Positions 46,254-55,728 of a stretch of 64,000 nt of DNA are shown here, piece after piece. Where the stretch lies: positions 83,694 through 147,693 of the forward strand of contig CAMYOD010000078.1 of the NCBI GenBank assembly GCA_947259975.1, in the 5' to 3' direction. The translations under genes and the position numbers were made by a program. Below the pieces are notes generated by a model. The model had not been told where the DNA came from and searched no databases. It worked only from the letters and a program-made list of their open reading frames with translations. This DNA is from an uncultured Gammaproteobacteria bacterium. GTDB taxonomy: Bacteria > Pseudomonadota > Gammaproteobacteria > HyVt-429. How positions within the stretch are numbered: position 1 is the stretch's first letter; each line of letters starts with the position of its first letter.

Positions 46254-49200
46254 TAGCCGAGTTCCTGTTTCGACGCCAGGGGTGCGCGTGACCAGCTGCG
46301 CGGTATGTGCGCGAGCCAATAGACGATCGGTATCAGGAACAGGCTGACGAACATGGCCACCGCCAGGCCGGACACGATGGTGACCGCCAGCGGCTGCAGC
46401 ATCTCCGCCCCTTCACCGATCCCGAGCGCCAGTGGCAACATGCCCACGACGGTGGTCAGCGTCGTCATCATGATCGGCCGCAAGCGCAGACGGGCCGCCT
46501 CGATGACCGCTGCGCGCAGTTCCTGTCCACGGGCGCGTACGATCTCGATGTACTCCACGAGCACGATGGAGTTATTCACGACGATGCCGGCCAACATGAT
46601 CACCCCCAGCCACACCGGCATCGACACATCCAGGCCGGCGACCCACAGCCCCAAGGCGACGCCGACCAGGGCAAACGGAACACAGGCCAGGATCACCAGC
46701 GGATTGCGCAGGGACTCGTATTGCACCGCCAGCACCACGAACACCAGAAACAGCGCCAGGGCGAGCAGAGTCTTGACCGCGCCCCGGCCCTGCTCGAGGG
46801 TCTGCTCGGCGCCGCCGTAGTAAAGCGTGTAACCCGTCGGCAGCGGTAGATCCGCCAGGCGCGTGCGCACGTCTCGCACCACTTGCCCCAGGGTCGTACC
46901 CTCACCGATCGAACCGGTGATTTCGACGATGCGACGCTGATTGTCCCGTTGCACCTGCCGCGGCACCGGCACCAGCTCGACACGGGCGACGTCACGCAAA
47001 TAGACCGCGGCACGGTCCGTCCGCTCGCCAAACAGGAGTACGGAGCGCACCGCCTCCGGGCTGTCCATCTCCGCCTGCGGCAAGCGCACACGAATGGGAT
47101 ACGCACGGTCGCCATCGATAAAATCACTCACGACAACACCGCGCAGGGCAATGCGCATGGCGCGGCCAACATCCGCCACATCCAGCCCCAGGTCCGCGGC
47201 GCGCTCGCGATCCACCTCGATCGCCAGTTCCTGCCGCACCTCCTCCGCGGAGCTTTCAAGGTTGCGCGCGCCGCGCACCGGCCGTAATCGATCCACGACC
47301 TGGTCGGCAAGCCCGGTGAGCACTTCGAGATCCGGCCCCTGGATCCGCACGCTGAGTTCTTCATCCGACTGACCGAAACGCAGCCCACGGATGCCGGCGG
47401 GACGCGCACGCACCTTGATACCGGCAAATTGCGCCTTGCCTACCGCTCGTTGGAATTTCTTCACCCAGGCCCGCACATCCATATCGCGTTCGCCCCGGGG
47501 TACCAGTTGCACACGAATCGAACTGCGGTTGCTGGTTTCCCGTTCGGTGCGCCCGAAAATCGAACCACCAACGATGGTAAAAAGATTCTCCACGCCGCCC
47601 TGCGCGCGGACCAGCGCCTCGATACGCCTGACCTTTTCATCCATGAGATCGACCGACACGCCCGGGTCGGTGGTAATCCGGATACGGACCTGGCCATCAT
47701 CCATGCGCGGCAGGAATTCCCCCTTGCCGCCGCCAAAGGACCAGACCGCCGTCGCCAGCGCGATGCCGGCGACTGTCAGGACAATCATGGCGCCGGACAA
47801 GTGCAGCACCCACCCGACAGCGCGGCCATAGACAGCGCGCACCCGATCCATGACTCGATCGACGGCTTCGCGCAGCTTGCCGCCCGCGGTCGGTTTGACC
47901 TGGGCCGCCAGGCTCGGGACCAGCGTAATGGCCACCACCAGGGATGCAAGAATCGCCGCCGAGATCGTAAATATGAGTTCCCGGAACAACAGTCCGACGA
48001 GCCCACCGATGAACAGAAATGGCAATACCGCGGCGAGGTTGGTGGAGGTCGAAGCGATGATGGCACTATTGACCTCGGCGGCGGCATCGCGTCCCGCCGC
48101 CACCGGTGCCGCGCCGCCAATCTGGTGACGGGTGATGTTCTCCAGCATCACGATGGTGCTGTCGACCAGCATGCCGATGCCCAGCGCCAGCCCGCCGAGG
48201 GTCATAATATTCAGGGTCAGGTCGCCCATCCCCATGAACACGAATGTCGCCATGATGGAGATGGGAATTGCCGTGCCGATGATCAAAGTGCGCCGCAGAC
48301 TGCCGAGAAACAGGTACACCACGATCATCGCCAACGTGCCGCCACTGAGGGCGGCGATCGTTGCATTGCGCATCGCGTTGCGTACGTAGACGGCCTGGTC
48401 CGCGACCTGGTTGACACTGAGATCCTCCGCGATGAGCTCGTTGGCGCGCAGCCAGCCGAGGCGCGCATTGACCACATCGGCGACGTCCACGGTGTTCGCC
48501 TCCGGCTGCTTCTGCACGGAAATCTTCACGCCCGGCGTGCCGTTGTTGCGCACGCGCAGACGATCGTCTTCATGCGTATCGATTACTTCCGCGACCTCGG
48601 ACAACGGAATGCTTTCACCGTCCGGCAAACGTATCGGCAGCCCGGCGAGTGCATCGATGCTGGTGAGCCGTCCGAGGGTGCGACTGCCATACTCGAGCCT
48701 GGACATGGTGAGTCGGCCTGCCGGCTCATCCCGATTACCGGTTTCGATGGCGCGCATGACATCATCGATGGACAGTCCGAGTCCCGCCAGGCGTTGCTGA
48801 TCGGGACGCACATGAATCTCACGCACCAGCCCCCCGCCGACTTCGATGGCCGCCACACCCGGCAGGTTCAGAAACCATTTGGCAAATATGTCGTCGGCCC
48901 AGGTACGCAGCGCCACCGGATCGCGCTGCGCGGAACTGATGACGAACTCAGCCACCGGGATCTGTGATGGATCCAGCTTGTAAATCACCGGTGGGTCAAT
49001 CGTGGTGGGCAGAAAGCGTTTCGCGCGATCCAGGCGCGTGCTCGCATCGCGCAGCGCGACATCGATGTCCTTACCGTATTCGAATGAAAGGTCGACGCGC
49101 ACATTACCTTCGGTCGTCGTCGACTGGACGCCGATGGCATCTTCGGTAATCGCCAGTTGCTCTTCGAGCTGACGCGTGACCCGATCTTCGAGCACCGTCG

Positions 49201-49402
49201 CCGTGACGCCGGGATCGATAATACGCACACGAATCTGCGGATAGATGAGATGGGGTAACAGATTGACTGAAAGGCGGCCGAGGGCAAACAAGCCCAGCAC
49301 CACGACCGCAAGGGCGATCATGCTGGTACTGACGGGATGGTTAATCGCCCAGACGGCGATACCGCCCTTACGACCGACTGTCTTCATCGGCCTTCGTTTC
49401 AC
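46253..49402 (-). CDS. RND-family efflux permease (HAE1-like)
   Basis: This 1049-residue inner-membrane transporter has the full RND plan: membrane helix 1 (about 22-42), two large periplasmic loops and 12 helices. The helix-4 proton-relay region reads GIGMLVDSTIVMLENI, so the usual Asp-Asp pair is Asp414-Ser415; the first acid is kept and the second replaced. It pairs with the membrane fusion lipoprotein gene, which overlaps it by 35 bp. No outer-membrane channel gene is adjacent. Substrate unknown; the short N-terminus and VDS motif place it outside the AcrB mainstream. Confidence 0.93.
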   Translation of the reverse strand: MKRRPMKTVGRKGGIAVWAINHPVSTSMIALAVVVLGLFALGRLSVNLLPHLIYPQIRVRIIDPGVTATVLEDRVTRQLEEQLAITEDAIGVQSTTTEGNVRVDLSFEYGKDIDVALRDASTRLDRAKRFLPTTIDPPVIYKLDPSQIPVAEFVISSAQRDPVALRTWADDIFAKWFLNLPGVAAIEVGGGLVREIHVRPDQQRLAGLGLSIDDVMRAIETGNRDEPAGRLTMSRLEYGSRTLGRLTSIDALAGLPIRLPDGESIPLSEVAEVIDTHEDDRLRVRNNGTPGVKISVQKQPEANTVDVADVVNARLGWLRANELIAEDLSVNQVADQAVYVRNAMRNATIAALSGGTLAMIVVYLFLGSLRRTLIIGTAIPISIMATFVFMGMGDLTLNIMTLGGLALGIGMLVDSTIVMLENITRHQIGGAAPVAAGRDAAAEVNSAIIASTSTNLAAVLPFLFIGGLVGLLFRELIFTISAAILASLVVAITLVPSLAAQVKPTAGGKLREAVDRVMDRVRAVYGRAVGWVLHLSGAMIVLTVAGIALATAVWSFGGGKGEFLPRMDDGQVRIRITTDPGVSVDLMDEKVRRIEALVRAQGGVENLFTIVGGSIFGRTERETSNRSSIRVQLVPRGERDMDVRAWVKKFQRAVGKAQFAGIKVRARPAGIRGLRFGQSDEELSVRIQGPDLEVLTGLADQVVDRLRPVRGARNLESSAEEVRQELAIEVDRERAADLGLDVADVGRAMRIALRGVVVSDFIDGDRAYPIRVRLPQAEMDSPEAVRSVLLFGERTDRAAVYLRDVARVELVPVPRQVQRDNQRRIVEITGSIGEGTTLGQVVRDVRTRLADLPLPTGYTLYYGGAEQTLEQGRGAVKTLLALALFLVFVVLAVQYESLRNPLVILACVPFALVGVALGLWVAGLDVSMPVWLGVIMLAGIVVNNSIVLVEYIEIVRARGQELRAAVIEAARLRLRPIMMTTLTTVVGMLPLALGIGEGAEMLQPLAVTIVSGLAVAMFVSLFLIPIVYWLAHIPRSWSRAPLASKQELG

Positions 49403-50507
49403 TCTGCGGCCGCGCGACCTTCGCGCCGGTACCTAATGGTTTGACCGACAGCCCCGGCGTCAGACCGAGAAACCCGGACGTCACCACCCGTTGCCCGGTG
49501 CTCAGACCGTCGATAATTTCCACGCGATCCGCCAGGCGCAGTCCACTGCGTACCGGCACCCTTTGTGCGACATTTTGATCGTCAACCAGGAATACATGCT
49601 CCCCGGCGGCGTCGCGCCGTAACGCCGCCAACGGCATTACGAGACGGTTGGCACGTTGGGTGATCAGGGTCACGCGGCAAAACTGACCCGCGTTGGCGCC
49701 CACTGGAACCGGCTGCAACACGACCTCAAGGCGACCGCGCCGGGTCTTGGGGTCGACGGTCGGATAGATACGCAGTACCCGGCCCTGGAAGGTCTCATCG
49801 CCGAGGGCGTCGACGCTCACTTCCACGGTGTCGTCCACCGCGAGACGCGGCAGTATGAGTTCCGACACGGTAACGTCGGTAATCAGCGAGGAGGGATCGA
49901 TAAGCGTTACAAGATGTGTATGCTTCGGCGCGACATCGCCTGGATTGACATGCCGTTGTGCGATCTTGCCCGCAAACGGTGCCTGCACGGTCATATACCC
50001 GAGGCGGGTGCGCAGCAACTGCTCCTCGGCTCGTGCCACCGCCAGCGCCGTCGTTGCCCGCGACAACGCCTCCTCGCTCACGAGACGCTTGGCCTTGAGC
50101 TTACGCAGACGCTCCGCGTTGCTCGCGGCGTCACGCCGACTGGCGACCGCCTTCGCCAATTCCGCACGCAAGATACGGTCGTCGAGGCGAACCAGCACAT
50201 CGTCTCTGTTGACCGTGTCGCCCTCGTGCACCGCGACCTCGACCACGCCACCCTCGACCTGATTGAATATCTTGGCATCACGTAAGGCGCGCAGCGTGCC
50301 GGTGCGTTCGACACGATGGGAAATAGACTCATTGCTGATCGATGCCACCTGGACGAGATGGGCGGGTTTGCCTCGCCCCGCAGGACCCCCCTTGCCTTGA
50401 CCTTCGCCCTCAGGCGAGCAGCCGGCCGCCAGCACGGCTACGAGCACCGTAGCGAGTACCGCCGCTAATCCCGGCAAGCACGCTCTCAATTTCTGTCTCC
50501 GGCTCAT
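49368..50507 (-). CDS. RND membrane-fusion (periplasmic adaptor) lipoprotein
   Basis: This 379-residue adaptor has a lipobox LAAGC (lipidated C30) after ATG 50507, which I chose because it gives a proper signal peptide. Domains follow the usual order: a first barrel-sandwich segment (ISHRVERTGTLRALRDAKI), a coiled-coil hairpin (about 135-185), the returning lipoyl segment TVQAPFAGKIAQRHVNPGDV, a beta barrel and a membrane-proximal domain. It precedes and overlaps the RND permease gene, so the two form one operon. No regulator gene is adjacent. Confidence 0.93.
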   Translation of the reverse strand: MSRRQKLRACLPGLAAVLATVLVAVLAAGCSPEGEGQGKGGPAGRGKPAHLVQVASISNESISHRVERTGTLRALRDAKIFNQVEGGVVEVAVHEGDTVNRDDVLVRLDDRILRAELAKAVASRRDAASNAERLRKLKAKRLVSEEALSRATTALAVARAEEQLLRTRLGYMTVQAPFAGKIAQRHVNPGDVAPKHTHLVTLIDPSSLITDVTVSELILPRLAVDDTVEVSVDALGDETFQGRVLRIYPTVDPKTRRGRLEVVLQPVPVGANAGQFCRVTLITQRANRLVMPLAALRRDAAGEHVFLVDDQNVAQRVPVRSGLRLADRVEIIDGLSTGQRVVTSGFLGLTPGLSVKPLGTGAKVARPQSETKADEDSRS

Positions 50508-50623
50508 CTCTCGATCAATGGAAGGCTTGGGCGCACTAGAGTACCGCAAACCCAGACAAGGGCACAGATCCAGCCCGCAGGCGGTGGGTCCGCCGTTGGG
50601 CACGCACGATGACGGGGATATGG

Positions 50624-51127
50624 CTAATCGCCAAACAGAAGGGGCGCGAACTCCGATAAGGCGGACTTGTAGACATCGCGTTTGAAATCGACGATCTGCT
50701 CGAGTGGAAGCCAGAAATCCACCCAGCACCAATCATCGAACTCCGGGCGCCTACTGCAGTCGAGCTGTACGTCCGCATCGTTACCCACGAGACGCAACAG
50801 ATACCACATCTGCTTCTGGCCACGAAATCCGGTTGCGCGCGCCGAACGCCGATACTGCTGCGGCAAGTCATACCGTAACCAGGAGCGTGTGCGGGCGACA
50901 ACCTCGACTTGCGCCGGCCGTAGGCCGACCTCTTCGAACAGCTCGCGGTACAAGGCCTGGTCGGTGGTCTCGTTCTGGCGCACGCCGCCCTGCGGGAATT
51001 GCCAACCGTCATGTTTTACGCGCCGCGCCCAGAATACCTCGTCGTGGCAATTGCACAGCACAATGCCAACGTTGAGGCGATAGCCGTCCTGATCCAGAAA
51101 CTGTTTGCTCGCCGCGATCCCCACCAC
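50624..51127 (-). CDS. rppH: RppH, RNA pyrophosphohydrolase
   Basis: This Nudix enzyme of about 167 residues removes pyrophosphate from 5'-triphosphate mRNA ends to start RNA decay. It has YRLNVGIVLCN, WQFPQGGV and the Nudix box GGVRQNETTDQALYRELFEEVG, then the family-typical WLRYDLPQQYRR and FRGQKQMWYLL. The start is uncertain: GTG 51127 or GTG 51124 give about ten extra residues before the usual DQDGYR; a CTG nearer that site cannot be excluded. The miniature element copy 2 lies upstream, between it and the divergent HAD gene. Confidence 0.93.
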   Translation of the reverse strand: MVGIAASKQFLDQDGYRLNVGIVLCNCHDEVFWARRVKHDGWQFPQGGVRQNETTDQALYRELFEEVGLRPAQVEVVARTRSWLRYDLPQQYRRSARATGFRGQKQMWYLLRLVGNDADVQLDCSRRPEFDDWCWVDFWLPLEQIVDFKRDVYKSALSEFAPLLFGD

Positions 51128-51205
51128 CGCACCGCCGAGTTCTCAAAACATCACTGCGGACATGATGGTAGATTTGGCGCCGAACATCAAGATAGTGGCA
51201 ATTCG

Positions 51206-51363
51206 AGCAGTGACCCAATTTGTTTCTCGCGCCGGCTGGACGCCCGCCAAGCGTTGCCGGCCTTCGAAAAGCCACAATTCGCGCGGGACAAGAACATCCC
51301 GCGAATTGAAGCGGGTTGGGTGTCCCGGCGGCGCGAGACGAATCGGCGAATTGAGTCGCTACC
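51206..51363. mobile_element. Miniature inverted-repeat element, copy 2
   Basis: This uninterrupted relative of the element at 8720-8970 has ends AGTGACCCAATTT (51209-51221) and, on the other strand, AGCGACTCAATT (51360-51349). The left arm shares GGCTGGACGCCCGCCAAGCG with copy 1 (one difference), and the right arm shares GGCGGCGCGAGAC. A central hairpin pairs AATTCGCGCGGGA with TCCCGCGAATT. With the same 3-base offset as copy 1, the flanks GCAATTCG (51198-51205) and ACAATACG (51364-51371) agree at 6 of 8 positions, like a decayed target duplication. It fills most of the 362-base gap between rppH and the HAD gene. Confidence 0.7.
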
Positions 51364-51489
51364 ACAATACGATACGATCTTGCATTGAAATCGCTTATCC
51401 TGCTACCGCAGACGTGGAATACTTGCGCCCGACCCAGGCACGGTGGCGCGAGTGGAGCACTGTAATCCGAACTACTTTGGAGCACACCC

Positions 51490-52143
51490 TTGGCACTGGC
51501 AATCTTCGATCTCGACAATACCTTGCTGCGCGGCGACAGCGACTACGAATGGGGTCAGTTTCTGATCGAAATGGGTGCCGTGGACCCGGCCACCGCCGCC
51601 AACGAACATGACCGGTTTTACGCCGAGTATCTCGCCGGCACACTGGATATCCACGAGTTTCTGAAATTCCAGTTACGGCCGCTGGCGCAGCACGACCGGG
51701 GCACACTCGAGGTCTGGCGCCGCGAATTTCTCGCCCGCCACATCCTGCCGTTAATCACACCGGCGGCCAAGGCGCTCGTGGAACGGCACCGACTCGCCGG
51801 GGACACCTTATTAATAGTCACTGCGACCAATCGCTTTATCACCGAACCTATTGCGGACGAGTTCGGTATCTCTCATCTGATCGCCACGGAACCGGCGGAA
51901 CGCGATGGCCAGTTCACCGGCGAGGTGGCCGGCGTCCCCAGTTACCGGGAAGGCAAGATCACCCGGCTGGAGGACTGGCTGCGAGACACCGGCACGAACA
52001 TGGATGAAAGCTGGTTCTACAGCGACTCGCATAACGATCTGCCGCTGCTGGAGCGGGTCGATCACCCGGTCGCGGTCAATCCGGACGCGACCCTTGCCGC
52101 GCACGCGCGAACACGTGGCTGGACGGTGCTGCACCTGAAATGA
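51490..52143 (+). CDS. HAD-IB family phosphatase
   Basis: This 217-residue haloacid-dehalogenase phosphatase starts at TTG 51490. Motif I is DLDNTLL with the nucleophilic Asp, motif II lies in LLIVTATN, and motif IV is SDSHNDLPLL. The cap is of the SerB-like IB type. Family members include histidinol-phosphate and phosphoserine phosphatases. In pseudomonads a homologue sits beside rppH, as here, and has been linked to histidinol phosphatase activity; I treat that as suggestive only. It is followed after 31 bp by the permease gene. Confidence 0.88.
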   Translation: MALAIFDLDNTLLRGDSDYEWGQFLIEMGAVDPATAANEHDRFYAEYLAGTLDIHEFLKFQLRPLAQHDRGTLEVWRREFLARHILPLITPAAKALVERHRLAGDTLLIVTATNRFITEPIADEFGISHLIATEPAERDGQFTGEVAGVPSYREGKITRLEDWLRDTGTNMDESWFYSDSHNDLPLLERVDHPVAVNPDATLAAHARTRGWTVLHLK

Positions 52144-52174
52144 GGTGTGCTCGCCCTAATCGTATCGGTCTGGG

Positions 52175-53158
52175 ATGGCACCGCTGATGCGCGCGCTCGT
52201 CCTTATGACTGTGCTCGCCCTGGTGGCCCCCTGTACCGTTCTGGTTGCGCTCGCCAACGGCAGTGTGGATGTGAGCGGGTCACAACTGTGGCAGGTATTC
52301 ACGGGCGCCGGCGAAGAACTGCACCGCAACCTGGTTCTACAGCTGCGTCTGCCGCGGGCGCTCAGCGGCTTCGCCGTCGGCGGCATGCTCGCCCTGTCCG
52401 GCGCCCTGCTCCAGGTGCTGCTGCGAAATCCGCTCGCCGACCCCTATGTACTCGGGATCTCCGGCGGTGCCGGCGTCGCCGCTTTGGGTGCGATGTTGTT
52501 GGGGCTGGGTAGCGCCGCGATCACCGGCAGTGCGGCCGCGGGTGCGCTGCTCTCCATGTGGTTGGTGTTCGGTCTGAGCCGCGCCGGCGGCCCCTGGACG
52601 CAAACCCGGCTGTTACTCACCGGCATCATTGTCGCCGCCGGTTGGGGCGCGCTAGTCAGCCTGATCCTGGCATTGACGCCCGAATCCAACGTGCATGGCA
52701 TGTTGTACTGGCTCATGGGGGACCTGAGCCATGATCACCGCCCCATCTTCGGCATCGTCATGCTGGCTTTAGGAGTGACCTTAACGATTCCTCTCGCGCG
52801 TTCATTCAACGTGCTGGCGCGTGGCGAACTCACTGCCACATCGCTGGGTGAAAACGTCGAACTGCTGCGCATTGCGATCTATTTCCTCGCCTCTACACTG
52901 GCGGCAGCTGCCGTGGTCATCGCCGGCGGGATCGGGTTCATCGGCTTGGTCGTGCCCCACCTTGCGCGCCTGCTGGGCGGCAGCGACTACCGCACGTTGT
53001 TGCCCAACGCCGTCCTGCTCGGCGGTTCCCTGCTGGTGCTCGCGGATACCCTCGCACGTACCGTGTTAGCGCCCCGCCAGCTGCCGGTCGGCGTGATCAC
53101 GGCGCTTGCCGGCGTGCTGGTGTTTCTAATCTTGCTGCGCCGCGGTTACAACCGCTGA
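52175..53158 (+). CDS. FecCD/BtuC-type ABC transporter permease
   Basis: This 327-residue polytopic permease has about ten helices and the family motifs RLPRALSGFAVGGMLALSGALLQ, NPLADPYVLGISGGAGVAAL and GGIGFIGLVVPHLARLLGG (the ATPase-coupling loop). Members import vitamin B12, haem or ferric siderophores. No ATPase (BtuD/FecE) or binding-protein gene is adjacent: the HAD gene is upstream and the convergent cyclase gene begins 13 bp downstream. I found no cobalamin riboswitch or Fur-like box in the short upstream gap. Substrate unknown. Confidence 0.9.
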   Translation: MAPLMRALVLMTVLALVAPCTVLVALANGSVDVSGSQLWQVFTGAGEELHRNLVLQLRLPRALSGFAVGGMLALSGALLQVLLRNPLADPYVLGISGGAGVAALGAMLLGLGSAAITGSAAAGALLSMWLVFGLSRAGGPWTQTRLLLTGIIVAAGWGALVSLILALTPESNVHGMLYWLMGDLSHDHRPIFGIVMLALGVTLTIPLARSFNVLARGELTATSLGENVELLRIAIYFLASTLAAAAVVIAGGIGFIGLVVPHLARLLGGSDYRTLLPNAVLLGGSLLVLADTLARTVLAPRQLPVGVITALAGVLVFLILLRRGYNR

Positions 53159-53171
53159 CGGCGAGACGGTA

Positions 53172-55424
53172 TTACTTGGTCTCGTGGGTGAAGACGCCGT
53201 CCCAGGTCTCGCCCGGCGAATGTTGGCGAAAATGCCCGATGCGATCGAGATACAGGCTGTAGAGTTCGCACTCCGACGCGCGATCCCGCAGATGAATAAA
53301 TTGCAGCTCTGCTTGATCCCACTTCTGACTGCGGTAGTAATGCAGCGCATTTTCCAGCATACGCAGCTCGTCGGTCGTGGCCGGATCGAGTTGATCGGTC
53401 GGTCCGATCGGTTCGAAGATCTTTACCGGCCTGTCCTTACCCTTTACCCGCACCCGATCAAGCTCGCGGTAGGCATACTCCGGCACACTGCGTTTGGTCG
53501 ACTCACTGCAAATAACAGTGACACCGTACTTCTTGGTCAGACCCTCGAGCCTTGAGCCGAGATTCACCTCATCACCCAATACCGTATAGGCCATACGGAA
53601 CTGGGACCCCATGTTGCCCACGTTCATGACCCCCGAATTGAGGCCGACACCGATTTTGATCGGCGGCCAACCACGTGCGGCAAACTCGTCCTGCATCGCC
53701 GCCAGTGTCTGCGCCATCTCCAATGCGGCATCCAGCGCCAGGCGCGCGTGCTCCGGATCCGCGATCGGTGCGCCCCAAAAGGCCATGATGGCATCACCCA
53801 TGTATTTGTCGATAGTGCCGCGATGGGAATGAATGACCCGCGTCATCGGCGTCAAGAACTCATTCATGAGTTCGGACAGCTCTTTAGGGTCGAGGCCTTC
53901 GGAAATACTCGTAAAGCCGCGCACATCCGAGAACAAAACCGTCATTTCGCGACGCTCGCCCTCCAGCGAGTAGTTCTTCGGGTCCTCGCTCATCTCGTCG
54001 ACCAGTTCGGGCGGGATGTACTGCCCGAACAAACGTCCCAACTGGCGCTTGCCCCGCTCTTCGACGAGAAAGCCGTAGGACATCTTCAGGACGAACAGGC
54101 TCAGGATCAGCAGCACCGAGGTGGCGAGCGGCAGAACCAGATCGGCAAATGCCCATGCCGCCAGGTTGAGACCAACCACGAGACTGAGTGAAAGCAGGGT
54201 GGTTAACGTCGCCGCGATCGGACTGAGTGCCGGCATGACGAGAGACAGGACCAATCCGATGAGCAGCACCGTGAGGAGTTCGGCACCCTGAGTATAGGCG
54301 GGCATTTGCTTGAAGGATTGATCAAGGATGCCGGAGACCAGATTCGCATGGATCTCCACCCCGGGATAGAGCTTCTGCACCGGGGTCGTGCGCAGATCGA
54401 GCAGGCCGGGTGCGGTGGTGCCGATCAACACAATGGCACCCTCGAGCGCGGCGGGCTTGGACACGGTCTTCTGGATGATGTCCGCCGCCGACACATAGGG
54501 GAAACTGCCCTGGCGACCCCGATAGGGCACCAGCGTCGCCATTTCCCCGTCCACCGGTATCCTGCGGTCGCCCACCCCCAGCCATTCCAGTCCGTGGTAA
54601 CGTTTACCAACGCCCAAACCGGTGGCGAATATGGCGCGCACTTGCGCGCCGAGATAGGTGCGGGCGATGGCCAGGGACAACGACTCGTAGAGAAAGCCGT
54701 TGTATTCCTGCAGCATGGGGACGCGGCGAAATACGCCATCCTCATCGGTCACCGGATTGTCGAAGTGCCCGCCGCCGCGGGCGGCCTTCTGCAACACTTC
54801 CAGATTGCCGCCATAACTCGATGCCTTCTGGAACCTCACATTCTTGCCTTCAAACATGGCGGGCAGAAAGGTCGGTGCCGGCAACGCGCCCGAGCTTATG
54901 GTCTTGTCCGTATCGTGGTTGAAGTAATAGCCCAGGATCACCGGGTATTTCTGTAGGCTCTCCGCCAGCAGACGGTCACGATCGAGCAGGGGTCGCACGT
55001 CATCGACCGCACCCGCAAGTGCGGTGTTGTTTTGTGTCTGCGCGAGCTCCTGCAGTCGCACCAACAGTACGCTGCGATCGCGCTCCGCAAACACGATGTC
55101 GAATCCGGCCACCTTGACCTTGTAGTGTTCGAACAGATTGTCGATCAACACCTTGATGCGATCGCGCTCCCAGGGCCAGCGACCCTCGGCGGCAAGACTC
55201 TTTTCATCGATATTAACGATCACGATGCGCCGATCTACGGTCTGCGGCATCAGCAGGTTGAGGCGTGCGTCATAGGCCCAATATTCCATGTTCCTGAACA
55301 GGCGAATATCGATATTCGCATTCACGTGCAGCAGGAAGATCAGAAGAATCAGCAGGCTCAGGGTGATCAGCGACCAGTGTCGCCGCAACAGATTGCTGAG
55401 TTTTTTCGAGAATCTGGGCTTCAT
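53172..55424 (-). CDS. CHASE2 membrane sensor with class III adenylate cyclase domain
   Basis: This 750-residue protein has helix 1 (about 17-35), a periplasmic CHASE2 domain (about 40-360), three closely spaced helices (about 375-450), and a cytoplasmic class III cyclase domain (about 490-670). Metal-binding D500 (LFSDVRGFTSI) and D544 (DKYMGDA) are present, as is the adenine-specifying K540 with a Thr in the second selector position (YTVLGD), favouring ATP over GTP. Transition-state Asn and Arg are in VNLGSRLEG. It should make cAMP in response to an envelope signal. The CRP-like gene 2 kb away is a natural effector. Confidence 0.92.
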   Translation of the reverse strand: MKPRFSKKLSNLLRRHWSLITLSLLILLIFLLHVNANIDIRLFRNMEYWAYDARLNLLMPQTVDRRIVIVNIDEKSLAAEGRWPWERDRIKVLIDNLFEHYKVKVAGFDIVFAERDRSVLLVRLQELAQTQNNTALAGAVDDVRPLLDRDRLLAESLQKYPVILGYYFNHDTDKTISSGALPAPTFLPAMFEGKNVRFQKASSYGGNLEVLQKAARGGGHFDNPVTDEDGVFRRVPMLQEYNGFLYESLSLAIARTYLGAQVRAIFATGLGVGKRYHGLEWLGVGDRRIPVDGEMATLVPYRGRQGSFPYVSAADIIQKTVSKPAALEGAIVLIGTTAPGLLDLRTTPVQKLYPGVEIHANLVSGILDQSFKQMPAYTQGAELLTVLLIGLVLSLVMPALSPIAATLTTLLSLSLVVGLNLAAWAFADLVLPLATSVLLILSLFVLKMSYGFLVEERGKRQLGRLFGQYIPPELVDEMSEDPKNYSLEGERREMTVLFSDVRGFTSISEGLDPKELSELMNEFLTPMTRVIHSHRGTIDKYMGDAIMAFWGAPIADPEHARLALDAALEMAQTLAAMQDEFAARGWPPIKIGVGLNSGVMNVGNMGSQFRMAYTVLGDEVNLGSRLEGLTKKYGVTVICSESTKRSVPEYAYRELDRVRVKGKDRPVKIFEPIGPTDQLDPATTDELRMLENALHYYRSQKWDQAELQFIHLRDRASECELYSLYLDRIGHFRQHSPGETWDGVFTHETK

Positions 55425-55728
55425 GGAGCGACGACGCGATCAGCCAATGTTTGCTAGAATGAGGACTGTGGGGCCGGTCTGTTGCGTCGCGAACGATCTG
55501 GCAGCACGGCGAAGTAAATGCCGAGCCGCATGCAACAAGGGCCGGGTAAAATCATAAACAAAGAATTTATTTACAGACATCTCCAAGGGGCCTGGGGCAT
55601 CGTGTCGCGCACACCTGACCATATCGTTCGTGTTGTACTAGTCAGTCGTAAACTCAGGCTATCTGTTAAATACTAGCAGGAAACACAAACAGATGCCGCG
55701 AAATGCGGCGCACTGACGACACGCCAAG
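55425..55728. other. Divergent intergenic region between cyclase and tpsB genes
   Basis: This 304-base gap contains no supported gene. It must hold promoters for both divergent genes. An AT-rich stretch occurs at 55550-55576, and a small stem-loop GCCGC-GAAAT-GCGGC lies at 55694-55708, just before the tpsB start. I could not identify a CRP-like site or a near-consensus sigma-70 promoter. Confidence 0.5.
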
